A stretch of 8,258 nt of DNA from JAXHUA01 sp034189695 (GTDB lineage: Bacteria > Chloroflexota > Dehalococcoidia > E44-bin15), in assembly GCA_034189695.1 (NCBI GenBank), contig JAXHUA010000027.1, forward strand, positions 1-8,258. The letters run 5' to 3'. The notes under the pieces were generated by a model that had not been told where the DNA came from, searched no databases, and saw nothing but the letters and a program-made list of their open reading frames with translations. Positions 1 through 6,417 of this stretch are shown one piece after another (position 1 is the stretch's first letter; every line of letters begins with the position of its first letter). The position numbers and the translations under genes are program-made.

Positions 1-438
1 GTACACCATCGCCTGGACCACGGCTGCGGTTCCCAGTGTGGGAGGGATACCGTTGAGACGGCGGTATTCCACCGCGCGTGGATTGTCCCAGGACTCGAAG
101 ATGCGCTTGACCGCACTCCTCACATGAGCCGCATCCCCTATGTTGAGAATCGTGTCCATCATTCCGGGCATCGACACCGGCGCTGAGGACCGCACCGATA
201 CCTCAAGCCCCTGTCCCAACCTCCTCCCCATCTCCACCTCCAGAGAGGCCATGGCTTCGCCGATCGCCTCATCGGGAAGGGCCCCGGTCTCACGCCATCT
301 CTCGTATGCCTTGATGGGGACAACGAACCCCGGTGGAACAGGAAGGCCGAGGCCAGTCATTGCGACCAGATTGGCCCCCTTGTTCCCGAGCTCGGACCGC
401 TCACTGAACTCACCATTCAACGGATAGACATGGCTCAT
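1..438 (-). CDS. ppdK: Pyruvate, phosphate dikinase-like protein, N-terminal part (cut by window edge)
   Basis: The first 146 residues of a PPDK/PEP-synthase family protein are visible; the gene continues beyond base 1. PPDK interconverts ATP, phosphate and pyruvate with AMP, PPi and PEP. Seen: the ATP-grasp opening LGNKGANLVAMTGLGLPVPP (residues 17-36, K20 matching the catalytic Lys), VSVRSSAPVSMPGMMDTILN (80-99, R83 matching the catalytic Arg), and SWDNPRAVEYRRLNGIP (116-132) followed by QAMVY. In ordinary PPDK about 90 residues separate the MMDTILN segment from the SWDNPRA segment; here about 16 residues do, so a helical subdomain seems missing with the reading frame intact. The ATG start follows GAGGGGG at a 7-nt gap. 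It lies downstream of glgP on the same strand. The family is secure. Whether this is a full dikinase or a shorter PEP/pyruvate-binding protein cannot be told from the fragment. Confidence 0.88.
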   Translation of the reverse strand, partial: MSHVYPLNGEFSERSELGNKGANLVAMTGLGLPVPPGFVVPIKAYERWRETGALPDEAIGEAMASLEVEMGRRLGQGLEVSVRSSAPVSMPGMMDTILNIGDAAHVRSAVKRIFESWDNPRAVEYRRLNGIPPTLGTAAVVQAMVY

Positions 439-445
439 TGAGATA

Positions 446-452
446 CCCCCTC
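446..452 (-). promoter_or_regulatory. Ribosome binding site of the PPDK-like gene
   Basis: GAGGGGG on the minus strand lies 7 nt before the ATG at 438, supporting that start. It resembles the G-extended Shine-Dalgarno sequences of the exonuclease and epimerase genes in this window. Confidence 0.7.
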
Positions 453-473
453 ACCAGCCGGGCTGATAATTAC

Positions 474-508
474 GTGTGTTTTCCCTGTCTGCCCGAAGAC
501 AGGCACAC
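474..508 (-). terminator. Hairpin in the glgP-ppdK gap, possible terminator or processing site
   Basis: Read on the minus strand, CCTGTCT-TCGGGC-AGACAGG forms a 7-bp stem with a 6-nt loop (484-503). GTGTG (504-508 side) and CACAC (474-478 side) can extend the stem by 5 bp across a GAAAA bulge. It lies about 85 nt after the glgP stop and about 35 nt before the ppdK start. There is no U-tract, so intrinsic termination is uncertain. An attenuating or mRNA-processing hairpin between two cotranscribed genes is equally possible. Confidence 0.4.
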
Positions 509-513
509 ACAGT

Positions 514-530
514 GACGGGCAATGCCCGTC
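514..530 (-). terminator. GC-rich hairpin downstream of glgP, possible terminator
   Basis: GACGGGC-ATT-GCCCGTC on the minus strand is a perfect 7-bp stem with a 3-nt loop, about 65 nt after the glgP stop codon and just before a second hairpin. No U-tract follows it. The tandem arrangement suggests partial or full termination after glgP, or a stabilising structure; the sequence alone does not decide. Confidence 0.4.
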
Positions 531-594
531 GTGCCGATGATGCGCTCTTCTTACCCTCGAATCCGCAGCCCCTTGCTCCACGCTCGCGCACCTG

Positions 595-2829
595 CTAGGA
601 AGAGGATGCCGGGGATGGAGCGGGCGTCTTCAACACCCTTTCTGAGAGATAGTCCTCATCCGCGACCTGCTCGTGTGGTGAAGCGCACTCTTCAGCTCCC
701 ACGCTGGTGCGCGCGGCAGGCAAATACATCTGCTCGGTGTATTCCTTCGCCATGCGCCGGGCTGAGAAGCAGTGTCCGCCCGTGCGAATGGCCTGCTTGA
801 CCACTCGAATCCAGCCACGTGGTATCCCGTTGAGGTCACGGTCGTAGTAGAGAGGCACGACCCTGTTCTCCAGGAGCTGGTATAGCTCATCGGCGTCGGC
901 TTCATCCGCGTCGGTGGCGTCGCAGCTATCGACGTCGCGGCCAATGGCCCAGCCGTTGGCGCCGTCGTATGCTTCGTACCACCAACCGTCGAGCACGCTG
1001 AGATGGGGCACCCCATTCAGGGCCGCCTTCATGCCGCTGGTGCCGCTGGCTTCCTGAAGTTGCTGCGGTGTATTGAGCCACACGTCGACACCGTGCACAA
1101 GATAGCGTGCGGTGTGCATATCGTAGTCCTCTACGAAGGCAATGCGGCCGCCGAATTCAGGGCTCCTGGCAATGGAGTGGACTTGCTGAATCAGCAGCTT
1201 CCCAGGCTCGTCATGGGGATGGGCCTTGCCCGCGAAGACTATCTGGATAGGGCGCAGTTCGCCATAGAGCAGGCGCTTCAGCCGGTCAGCGTCTCGCAGG
1301 ATCAGAGCAGCCCGCTTGTAGTGAGTGAAACGGCGGCTGAAACCAATGGTGAGTGCTTCGGGGTCGAGCAGGGCACCCATGGCCAGTACCTGTGCCGGCG
1401 ACCCGTGGTCTTCGCTCCAGCGCCTGCGGGCTCGCTCCTGCACGCAGTTTATCAGCTTGCTCTTGAGCCACCGGCGTGCCACCCACATCTCCTCGTCGGG
1501 GATGTCTGCCACCCGGTCCCACAGCGCTGGTTCATCATGCCTGGCGAGCCAGTCAGCACCAAGATACTCCTCATAGAGCCGGGCCATCTGAGGCGCTATC
1601 CAGGTGGGAACGTGAACCCCGTTCGTCACCGAGCCAATAGGCACGTCTTCCTCACCCACGTCGGGCCAGAGACAGTGCCACATGCGGCGGCACATGGCAC
1701 CGTGCAGTCGGCTCACCCCATTGCAGTGGTGAGCCATCCTCAGGCCGAGTACGGTCATGCTGAAGGACGTACTCTCCGTGTCTGATGTCCCCAGTTTCAG
1801 GAAGGCGTCTCGGTCAAGTCCGAGACGGCCCCAGTAGTCTCGGAAGTACCTTTCGATCAAGCCATGAGGGAAGACATCGTTGCCAGCGGCAACTGGCGTG
1901 TGCGTGGTGAACACAGTGCCGGCCCGCACCTCATTGAGCGCCTCGGCGAAGCTGAGACCCTTCTCCATCCATTCGCGGCACCGCTCCAGCATCATGAAGG
2001 CGGCGTGCCCCTCGTTGGCATGCCAGATCGACGCATCGACGCCTATTGCCCGGAGGATGCGCACGCCACCGATGCCCAGGACAATCTCCTGCTGCAGGCG
2101 TGTCTCAGCGTTGCCTCCATAGAGCCGCGCGGAGAGCTGGCGGTCTCCTGGGCAGTTCTCCTCAAGGTCAGTGTCCAGCAGATAGAGCTTGACCTGGCCG
2201 ACGTTCACCTGCCACACAGCGATGCTCGTCGACCTCGACTCCAGCTCAACTCTCACCCTTAATGGCTGCTTCTGGCCGTCGAGCACCGGCGCGATGGGCG
2301 CCTCACTGAAGTCAAGCTGCGTATACGTTTCCTCCTGCCAGCCGTCCTCCGAGATGCGCTGATGGAAATAGCCCTGGGGGTACATGAATCCCACCCCGAC
2401 CATCGGCAGGCCAAGGTCGCTTGCCTCTTTGCAGTAGTCGCCGGCAAGAACGCCCAGCCCACCGGCATAGAGAGGGAGGGAGTTGTGAACGGCGAACTCC
2501 ATTGAGAAATAGGCGATAGTGTGCTGTCTGAGACCGGGGTGCTGTGTGGAGCACCATGTCCCGACTTCCGACATGGTGGCCTCGAAGTCGCTCATTACTG
2601 AGTCGTACTCCTGGAGGAAGCCAGGGTCTTCCGCAGCCACTGTCAGTCGATAGGGGGCAATCTGTTGTAGCAGCTTCACTGGATTATGGCCCGTGGCTTT
2701 CCACAAGGGCCGGTCCAGCACCTTGAACAGGTCACGTGCTTCCGCGTGCCAGCTCCACCACAGATTGTAGGCCAGCTTATCGAGCCCTGAGATACGCCTT
2801 GGAAGCTTCTGTCCTGACAGACTACTCAT
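595..2829 (-). CDS. glgP: Alpha-glucan (glycogen) phosphorylase, short DUF3417 type, GT35
   Basis: A 744-residue protein that releases glucose-1-phosphate from the non-reducing ends of glycogen or maltodextrin, using phosphate and pyridoxal phosphate, in the cytoplasm. Seen: an N-terminal DUF3417-like region (about 12-112, with NLWWSWHAEAR), SMEFAVHNSLPLYAGGLGVL (109-128), WHANEGHAAF (269-278), FTTHTPVAAGNDVF (307-320), NGVHVPTW (403-410), GFSRRFTHYKRA (496-507) and the PLP site EASGTSGMKAALNG (593-606), where K601 is the expected Schiff-base lysine. This motif set and the length match the Thermotoga/mycobacterial-type phosphorylase, not the longer E. coli type. The last 40 or so residues are Ala/Ser-rich and probably not conserved. 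The ATG at 2829 has only a weak GAGAG upstream. It is transcribed from a promoter at 2946-2974 and followed by ppdK. No key residue appears missing. Confidence 0.96.
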   Translation of the reverse strand: MSSLSGQKLPRRISGLDKLAYNLWWSWHAEARDLFKVLDRPLWKATGHNPVKLLQQIAPYRLTVAAEDPGFLQEYDSVMSDFEATMSEVGTWCSTQHPGLRQHTIAYFSMEFAVHNSLPLYAGGLGVLAGDYCKEASDLGLPMVGVGFMYPQGYFHQRISEDGWQEETYTQLDFSEAPIAPVLDGQKQPLRVRVELESRSTSIAVWQVNVGQVKLYLLDTDLEENCPGDRQLSARLYGGNAETRLQQEIVLGIGGVRILRAIGVDASIWHANEGHAAFMMLERCREWMEKGLSFAEALNEVRAGTVFTTHTPVAAGNDVFPHGLIERYFRDYWGRLGLDRDAFLKLGTSDTESTSFSMTVLGLRMAHHCNGVSRLHGAMCRRMWHCLWPDVGEEDVPIGSVTNGVHVPTWIAPQMARLYEEYLGADWLARHDEPALWDRVADIPDEEMWVARRWLKSKLINCVQERARRRWSEDHGSPAQVLAMGALLDPEALTIGFSRRFTHYKRAALILRDADRLKRLLYGELRPIQIVFAGKAHPHDEPGKLLIQQVHSIARSPEFGGRIAFVEDYDMHTARYLVHGVDVWLNTPQQLQEASGTSGMKAALNGVPHLSVLDGWWYEAYDGANGWAIGRDVDSCDATDADEADADELYQLLENRVVPLYYDRDLNGIPRGWIRVVKQAIRTGGHCFSARRMAKEYTEQMYLPAARTSVGAEECASPHEQVADEDYLSERVLKTPAPSPASSS

Positions 2830-2910
2830 GGTCTCTCGCTTCCGGCAGTCGGCTTGGACACGGCCGTTTCGCCCTGTGGAGTGACCGTGCCTCCGACACC
2901 AATTGCGCTA

Positions 2911-2939
2911 CCTGCGCCGCGAATGCACCTCAGCGCAGG
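2911..2939 (-). other. Stem-loop at the predicted 5' end of the glgP mRNA
   Basis: On the minus strand CCTGCGC (2939-2933) pairs with GCGCAGG (2917-2911) around a 15-nt loop. The upstream arm falls at the start site predicted from the -10 box at 2946-2951, so the transcript would open with a GC-rich hairpin. That could protect the mRNA 5' end or regulate it. Pairing is seen; function is inferred. Confidence 0.4.
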
Positions 2940-2945
2940 GACTCA

Positions 2946-2974
2946 ACTATATGAGTGCAAACGTGCCAGCACAA
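2946..2974 (-). promoter_or_regulatory. Sigma70-type promoter of glgP
   Basis: On the minus strand TTGTGC (2974-2969) and TATAGT (2951-2946) are separated by exactly 17 bp. The predicted start near 2939 gives a leader of about 110 nt before the glgP ATG at 2829. Each hexamer is close to the TTGACA/TATAAT consensus. The -35 box overlaps one arm of the inverted repeat at 2963-3009. Confidence 0.6.
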
Positions 2975-3009
2975 CGGTGACAGCTACCTTCCAACGTTGG
3001 CGCTGGCAC
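2963..3009. repeat. Interrupted inverted repeat overlapping the glgP -35 box, candidate operator
   Basis: GTGCCAGC (2963-2970) is the exact reverse complement of GCTGGCAC (3002-3009). Just inside, CAACG (2972-2976) matches CGTTG (2995-2999), giving 13 paired positions with a small mismatch. A separate 10-bp perfect palindrome, CCAACGTTGG, lies at 2991-3000. The left arm covers most of the -35 element (2969-2974), as expected of a repressor site. The repeat is plain in the sequence; the regulatory role is inferred. Confidence 0.5.
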
Positions 3010-3383
3010 CCACATCTGAGCCGGGTTGCAGGGTCCCATGATGGCGGCGAGCCCGATGGACCTGCGGCAGCGGAGGCGGCCGGTCTGGACACGCTGGGAG
3101 TGCGGGTCGTGTCCTGCGCTGTCTGCGTTGATAGGGCTTCTTCAATCGCGAATGGACCCCGCCCGCTTCCACTATGAACGTGGCAAGGGACGTGCTATCA
3201 TGTCCACCACAGGTGTCATTTGCGTGGCTCTCGGAAAATGCCAAGCGAAAGAGTCTTCTCCACCAACATGCCGGTACCGGTGCCGCCAGAGACGAATGCG
3301 CCCCCCGTCTTCCGAGACAGCCTCATACTAGTGACTCTCTCAATGCAGGAGAACGGGCCGGGCAACCTGCGAGGGTGCACCTG
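3010..3383. other. Non-coding spacer between glgP promoter and glycosyltransferase gene
   Basis: This 374-base stretch has open frames on both strands, but none has a good ribosome binding site, recognisable residues or natural composition, and I consider them chance. Visible items are a perfect 10-bp palindrome CCGGTACCGG at 3271-3280 and TATCAT at 3196-3201, a possible plus-strand -10 box with no acceptable -35 box upstream. The promoter of the glycosyltransferase gene must lie here but I cannot place it. Confidence 0.5.
3371..3375 (+). promoter_or_regulatory. Ribosome binding site deciding the glycosyltransferase start
   Basis: GAGGG ends 8 nt before the GTG at 3384. It favours this GTG over the far upstream ATG at 3174 in the same frame and over the GTG at 3375, neither of which has a comparable site. 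Confidence 0.55.
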
Positions 3384-4202
3384 GTGAGCGAGCCCGTCAA
3401 CGTCGTCGTAGGCGTGCCCATACACCGCGCTGGTGCCTATATTCTGGACAGGTTCCTGGCGAATCAGCGGGAAATCCAGCAGAAGTACCCAGCTTCCGAG
3501 TTGGTCTTCGCCACTGTCGAGGATGATTTCGCCGACGAGCTGGATGCCATGTTGGTCTCTGCGGGCATCAGGGGACAGGTGCTGCGCTACAAGACGGTGA
3601 AGCCTGCCCATGCTCGCTCCAGGGCGTGGAATATCGCCTGCGGGCGGGAGGCGATACGCGGCTATGTGCTCTCTCAGACAAGTGCGCAGTACCTGTTGTG
3701 CCTCGATTCCGATATGACATTCGATCCGGCGGTCATTGAGATAATGGAACGGGAAATCCAGCGCCACGACGCCGTGTTCAGCGGATATGTGACCAAGATG
3801 GGGCCGAAGTGGGGTGGACTTGCTCTCACTGCGGGCGGCTGTTGCATGCTCACGAGAAGCACTGTGGAGCGATTGATATTCCGATGCATTGAGTTCAGGA
3901 ACGGCGGCTTCCTGTATGACGACACTATGCTTGAGCTGGACTTGATGCGGGCGCGCTGCAGGACGAGGAAGGGTTTCTTCGTGTCGACGAGTCACTACAG
4001 GCTTGAGGGGTCGGCCAGGCATCTTCATCCGCAGAGGGTGGGGATGGTGAAGAGAATGGCGAACACTACGATCGTGAGATACCCCCTGATCAGGTGCAGC
4101 GTTATGCTGGAGCGCGATATCCCGTTGGAGCTGCGAGCCGTTCTGCGCGGGTTGCTGGACACTCTGGGCCGCCGCCGCCCACAGGCCTCAGACGAATGCT
4201 GA
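3384..4202 (+). CDS. Glycosyltransferase, GT-A fold (family 2-like)
   Basis: A 272-residue protein that probably transfers a sugar from a nucleotide donor; donor and acceptor are unknown. Seen: an opening beta strand with NVVVGVPIHRAGAYI (6-20), an acidic ATVEDDFADELD segment (43-54), and LLCLDSDMTFDP (104-115), whose D108-S-D110 is the DxD-type metal and nucleotide-sugar site of GT-A enzymes. Also present are GGLALTAGGCCMLTR (144-158), YDDTMLELDL (178-187) and conserved-looking His residues near 204 and 213. There is no signal peptide or membrane segment, so it is likely cytoplasmic or peripheral. The frame stays open 70 codons upstream to an ATG at 3174, but that stretch lacks family-like residues; the GTG with its GAGGG site fits the start of the first strand. 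The next gene, an epimerase, begins 85 bp downstream on the same strand and may be cotranscribed. The fold is fairly sure, the exact family not. Confidence 0.75.
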   Translation: MSEPVNVVVGVPIHRAGAYILDRFLANQREIQQKYPASELVFATVEDDFADELDAMLVSAGIRGQVLRYKTVKPAHARSRAWNIACGREAIRGYVLSQTSAQYLLCLDSDMTFDPAVIEIMEREIQRHDAVFSGYVTKMGPKWGGLALTAGGCCMLTRSTVERLIFRCIEFRNGGFLYDDTMLELDLMRARCRTRKGFFVSTSHYRLEGSARHLHPQRVGMVKRMANTTIVRYPLIRCSVMLERDIPLELRAVLRGLLDTLGRRRPQASDEC

Positions 4203-4271
4203 GGTACTCGGCCCGCCGCGGTTTGTGGCAGCCACTCGGTGCGCGGAGCCGACTTGAGTTTGATGCTGACA

Positions 4272-4281
4272 GAGGGGGGGG
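4272..4281 (+). promoter_or_regulatory. Ribosome binding site of the epimerase with an eight-G run
   Basis: GAGGGGGGGG (4272-4281) lies 6 nt before the ATG at 4288. The run of eight G residues (4274-4281) includes the Shine-Dalgarno core. A change in its length would alter the spacing to the start codon. Confidence 0.6.
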
Positions 4282-4287
4282 CACATA

Positions 4288-5223
4288 ATGAACGTTCTTG
4301 TAACAGGGGGAGCCGGTTTCGGCGGAAGCGGCCTGGTGAAGGAGCTACTTCGCAAGGGCGAGAGGGTGACCGTTGTCGATGCGACGGGTGCTCTCATGGC
4401 CGAGAGGCTCTACGACGTGCTGGAAATGGAGAACCTGTGCTACTCCTGGAAGGCGATTCACGACATCAAGGCCGATGACATTGCGGGACACGACGTCGTG
4501 ATCCACTTCCAGGCCCAGGCGGACGTACCGATGGGTTTCGAGAGCCCCATGTGGACGACGTACCAGAATGTGATGGGGACTGTGGCTCTGCTCGAAGCCT
4601 GCCGGTTGAGCTCGCCTCAGAAGGTTATCTACGCTGGGTCGGGAAATGAGTTGGGAAGGCCTCACTACCTGCCTATAGATGAGGAGCATCCTCTGACGCC
4701 TCACAATCCATACTCATTCTCCAAGGCGGCCGCTGAGCTCGCGTGCTGGTCCTGGCAACGCTGCTACGCTCTCCCCGTGATGGTCGTCAGCAACGGCGTG
4801 GTCGTTGGGCCAGGCATGAGGAGAGAGATCTTCATCTTCAAATGGCTGTGGGCCATAGCCCATGACAGGGAGCTGGTCATCCAGGGGGGCGACCAGACCA
4901 GGGACGTGACCTTCGTTGATGATGTTGTGGATGCGTGGTTGAGGTGCGTGTATGCACCGCCCGAGGATGTCGTCGGCGAGAAGTTCCAGGTCTCATATGG
5001 TGAGGAACACACTCTGGTTGAGATAGCCGAGATGTGTTTCGAAGTGACAGGCAAGCGAGCGAAGATAGCCCACGTGCCTCACCGCCCCGGGGAAACGGGT
5101 CAACGGGAGTGCTTCACCAACGAGAAAGCGCGAAGAGTCCTGGGCTATTGCCCGCAGGTCCCGCCCAGGGATGCTATCAGGCTGACATGGGATTGGATGA
5201 AGGGACTGCTGGACCGGCAATGA
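4288..5223 (+). CDS. NAD-dependent epimerase/dehydratase, extended SDR, GalE-like
   Basis: A 311-residue cytoplasmic enzyme, normal length for the family, predicted to oxidise and reshape the sugar of a nucleotide-sugar (4-epimerisation or a related step). Seen: the Rossmann nucleotide motif TGGAGFGGSG (6-15), Asp31 at the end of strand two favouring NAD, HFQAQADVP (73-81) matching the usual HxAAQxxVP, the YAGSGNELG segment (115-123) with Ser118 in the catalytic Ser/Thr place, the catalytic YxxxK pair Y142/K146 in NPYSFSKAAAE, and RDVTFVDDVVDA (205-216). All catalytic positions are present. Variations include GFGGSG where GFIGSH is common, and AGSGNELG in place of SSxxVYG. The ATG follows a strong G-rich ribosome binding site. 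With the upstream glycosyltransferase it suggests supply of an activated sugar for a glycan. The substrate cannot be read from sequence; other SDR sugar enzymes remain possible. Confidence 0.88.
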   Translation: MNVLVTGGAGFGGSGLVKELLRKGERVTVVDATGALMAERLYDVLEMENLCYSWKAIHDIKADDIAGHDVVIHFQAQADVPMGFESPMWTTYQNVMGTVALLEACRLSSPQKVIYAGSGNELGRPHYLPIDEEHPLTPHNPYSFSKAAAELACWSWQRCYALPVMVVSNGVVVGPGMRREIFIFKWLWAIAHDRELVIQGGDQTRDVTFVDDVVDAWLRCVYAPPEDVVGEKFQVSYGEEHTLVEIAEMCFEVTGKRAKIAHVPHRPGETGQRECFTNEKARRVLGYCPQVPPRDAIRLTWDWMKGLLDRQ

Positions 5224-5255
5224 TACACCCGTGGCGACATGGGGGCGCACTCCTA

Positions 5256-6236
5256 TCAGCGCGAACCCGGCTCTGGCTGGCCCGGCACAGGGTGGCACAG
5301 TCCGCAGTGTCCCGGCAAAGGTATCGTGTGACAGAAGCGGTTCAAGTGGCCGAATACCCGTCGCTGGAGGCGGTCGACGTCCGCTTGGAGCTCGGCCAGC
5401 TCGGCAATCCTGTGAGACTGGGCGAAGTCCTCTGTCACCTGTCGGTGCATCTGCTCGTGCCTGTCCAGGTCGGCCTCGTTCTCAGCCACTGCAATGGTGA
5501 TTGAGCACCAGCGGAGGCCGTACAGGCGGTCAGAGATCTGATAGGGATCGTATTCCGGAGCGCGGAAGACCCCCGGCCCTTCAACAAGGGCAACGCATAC
5601 AGCCGCGGCAAAGTCGGCAGTAAGACCAGGGCTCGTCTCGTCGCCCCGGAGAAGCTTTGCCTGCATCCGGCTCTCGACCTCATGACGCACGGCTTCCAGC
5701 AGTCCGCGGCACTCGGCAAGGTAGTGCCTGGACTGTTCCTTCCACAGGTCGATGTCCGAGACCGTCTGCGCCAGGTTGCCGGTATTGAGGTGGCTCAGCA
5801 GCGCCTGAAAGAGCGAGCCGCCGCCCTCGCTGTCCTCGTCGGGAACGATGACGTCGATGTTGCCGTCCTCGGTGACCTCCCACCGCAGCAGGCCTCCCTG
5901 CCTGGGCACCCCAGGCAGGGACGGGCGGAAGATGTCGAAGGCCGTCGGCAGTCGTACGTCGTCCATCAGTTGGGTGGCGATCGCTTTGATGTCCTGCATG
6001 TGCGCCGCCAGTTGCTCCGTCGAGATTGACAGTCGAGCCTCGTCAAGTGCGCTCTCCGCCAGCACCTTCATGGCAACGTCGAATTCCTTCCTTCGGTTCC
6101 GAACGAAGCGGATCCCGCGTCGCGGGTACGCGGTGCCCTCCATGTCGGTGAGTACCGCCGTGTCGTCGAGGCCCAGCAGAAAAAGCCTGAACAACCGCTC
6201 CAACTCTTCAGGCGATGGATAAGGTTTCCCTTTCAC
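5256..6236 (-). CDS. Unrecognised protein with predicted coiled coil and C-terminal Cys/His cluster
   Basis: A protein of 326 residues if it starts at the GTG at 6236; I do not recognise its family. It opens with a helical SPEELERLFRLFLLGLDD segment (about 8-25), then a long mostly helical, charged body. A heptad-like stretch at about 255-300, with AELAELQADVDRLQRR, looks like a coiled coil. The end carries C302-H303 and H310-C-G-L-C314-H315, which includes a CxxCH motif. There is no signal peptide or membrane segment, so covalent heme is unlikely; zinc or another metal is a possibility only. The frame extends upstream to a GTG at 6407, but a TTGCGC/TATACT promoter lies inside that extension and GAGG sits 9 nt before the 6236 GTG, so the shorter form is preferred. 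It is last in a cassette after an exonuclease and a DUF3786 gene and converges on the epimerase with a 32-bp gap. Confidence 0.7.
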   Translation of the reverse strand: MKGKPYPSPEELERLFRLFLLGLDDTAVLTDMEGTAYPRRGIRFVRNRRKEFDVAMKVLAESALDEARLSISTEQLAAHMQDIKAIATQLMDDVRLPTAFDIFRPSLPGVPRQGGLLRWEVTEDGNIDVIVPDEDSEGGGSLFQALLSHLNTGNLAQTVSDIDLWKEQSRHYLAECRGLLEAVRHEVESRMQAKLLRGDETSPGLTADFAAAVCVALVEGPGVFRAPEYDPYQISDRLYGLRWCSITIAVAENEADLDRHEQMHRQVTEDFAQSHRIAELAELQADVDRLQRRVFGHLNRFCHTIPLPGHCGLCHPVPGQPEPGSR

Positions 6237-6245
6237 GATGATGAA

Positions 6246-6249
6246 CCTC
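6246..6249 (-). promoter_or_regulatory. Ribosome binding site supporting the start at 6236
   Basis: GAGG on the minus strand lies 9 nt before the GTG at 6236. It is short, but the other in-frame candidates (GTG at 6407, ATG at 6335) have nothing better. Confidence 0.4.
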
Positions 6250-6291
6250 GTGCATGCGTTGTGCGCCGGCGTCGCAGACGCGTCAAGTGAA

Positions 6292-6320
6292 AGTATAGGT
6301 GCGCTTCCTCTGATGCGCAA
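6292..6320 (-). promoter_or_regulatory. Promoter before the last gene of the right-hand cassette
   Basis: On the minus strand TTGCGC (6320-6315) and TATACT (6297-6292) are separated by exactly 17 bp. The predicted start near 6285 gives a leader of about 50 nt to the GTG at 6236. It would let the unknown protein be expressed apart from, or in addition to, the two upstream genes. Both hexamers are near consensus; no transcript data are available. Confidence 0.55.
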
Positions 6321-6417
6321 CCCGAATGGCGACATAGTGGAGGGGGGTATGAACGGCGAACTCGATTGACGGACAAACGGTGGAGCGGCTTCTTTCAGGG
6401 ACTTCACTCGTTCGTGG

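Noticed and set aside
1003..1785. 260-residue open frame on the plus strand antisense to glgP
   Set aside because: It lies fully within a confidently identified gene, has no recognisable motif and is expected from codon bias in GC-rich DNA.
2854..3331. Overlapping plus-strand frames of about 100 codons in the divergent spacer
   Set aside because: They cross the glgP promoter and inverted repeat, have unnatural composition and no family features.
3174..3383. N-terminal extension of the glycosyltransferase to an ATG at 3174
   Set aside because: The extra 70 residues are low-quality sequence before the first Rossmann-like strand, and the GTG at 3384 has a well-placed GAGGG.
3343..3387. 14-codon frame whose TGA overlaps the glycosyltransferase GTG
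   Set aside because: It has no ribosome binding site. A GTG followed by A creates such an overlap often by chance, so a leader peptide is not supported.
3216..4028. 270-residue open frame on the minus strand antisense to the glycosyltransferase
   Set aside because: It runs opposite the DSD-containing gene, has Arg/His/Pro-rich composition and no ribosome binding site or motif.
5221..5258. TGATA/TATCA pairing across the convergent stops of the epimerase and the unknown gene as a bidirectional terminator
   Set aside because: Five pairs around a loop of about 28 bases, with no U-tract, is too weak to call.
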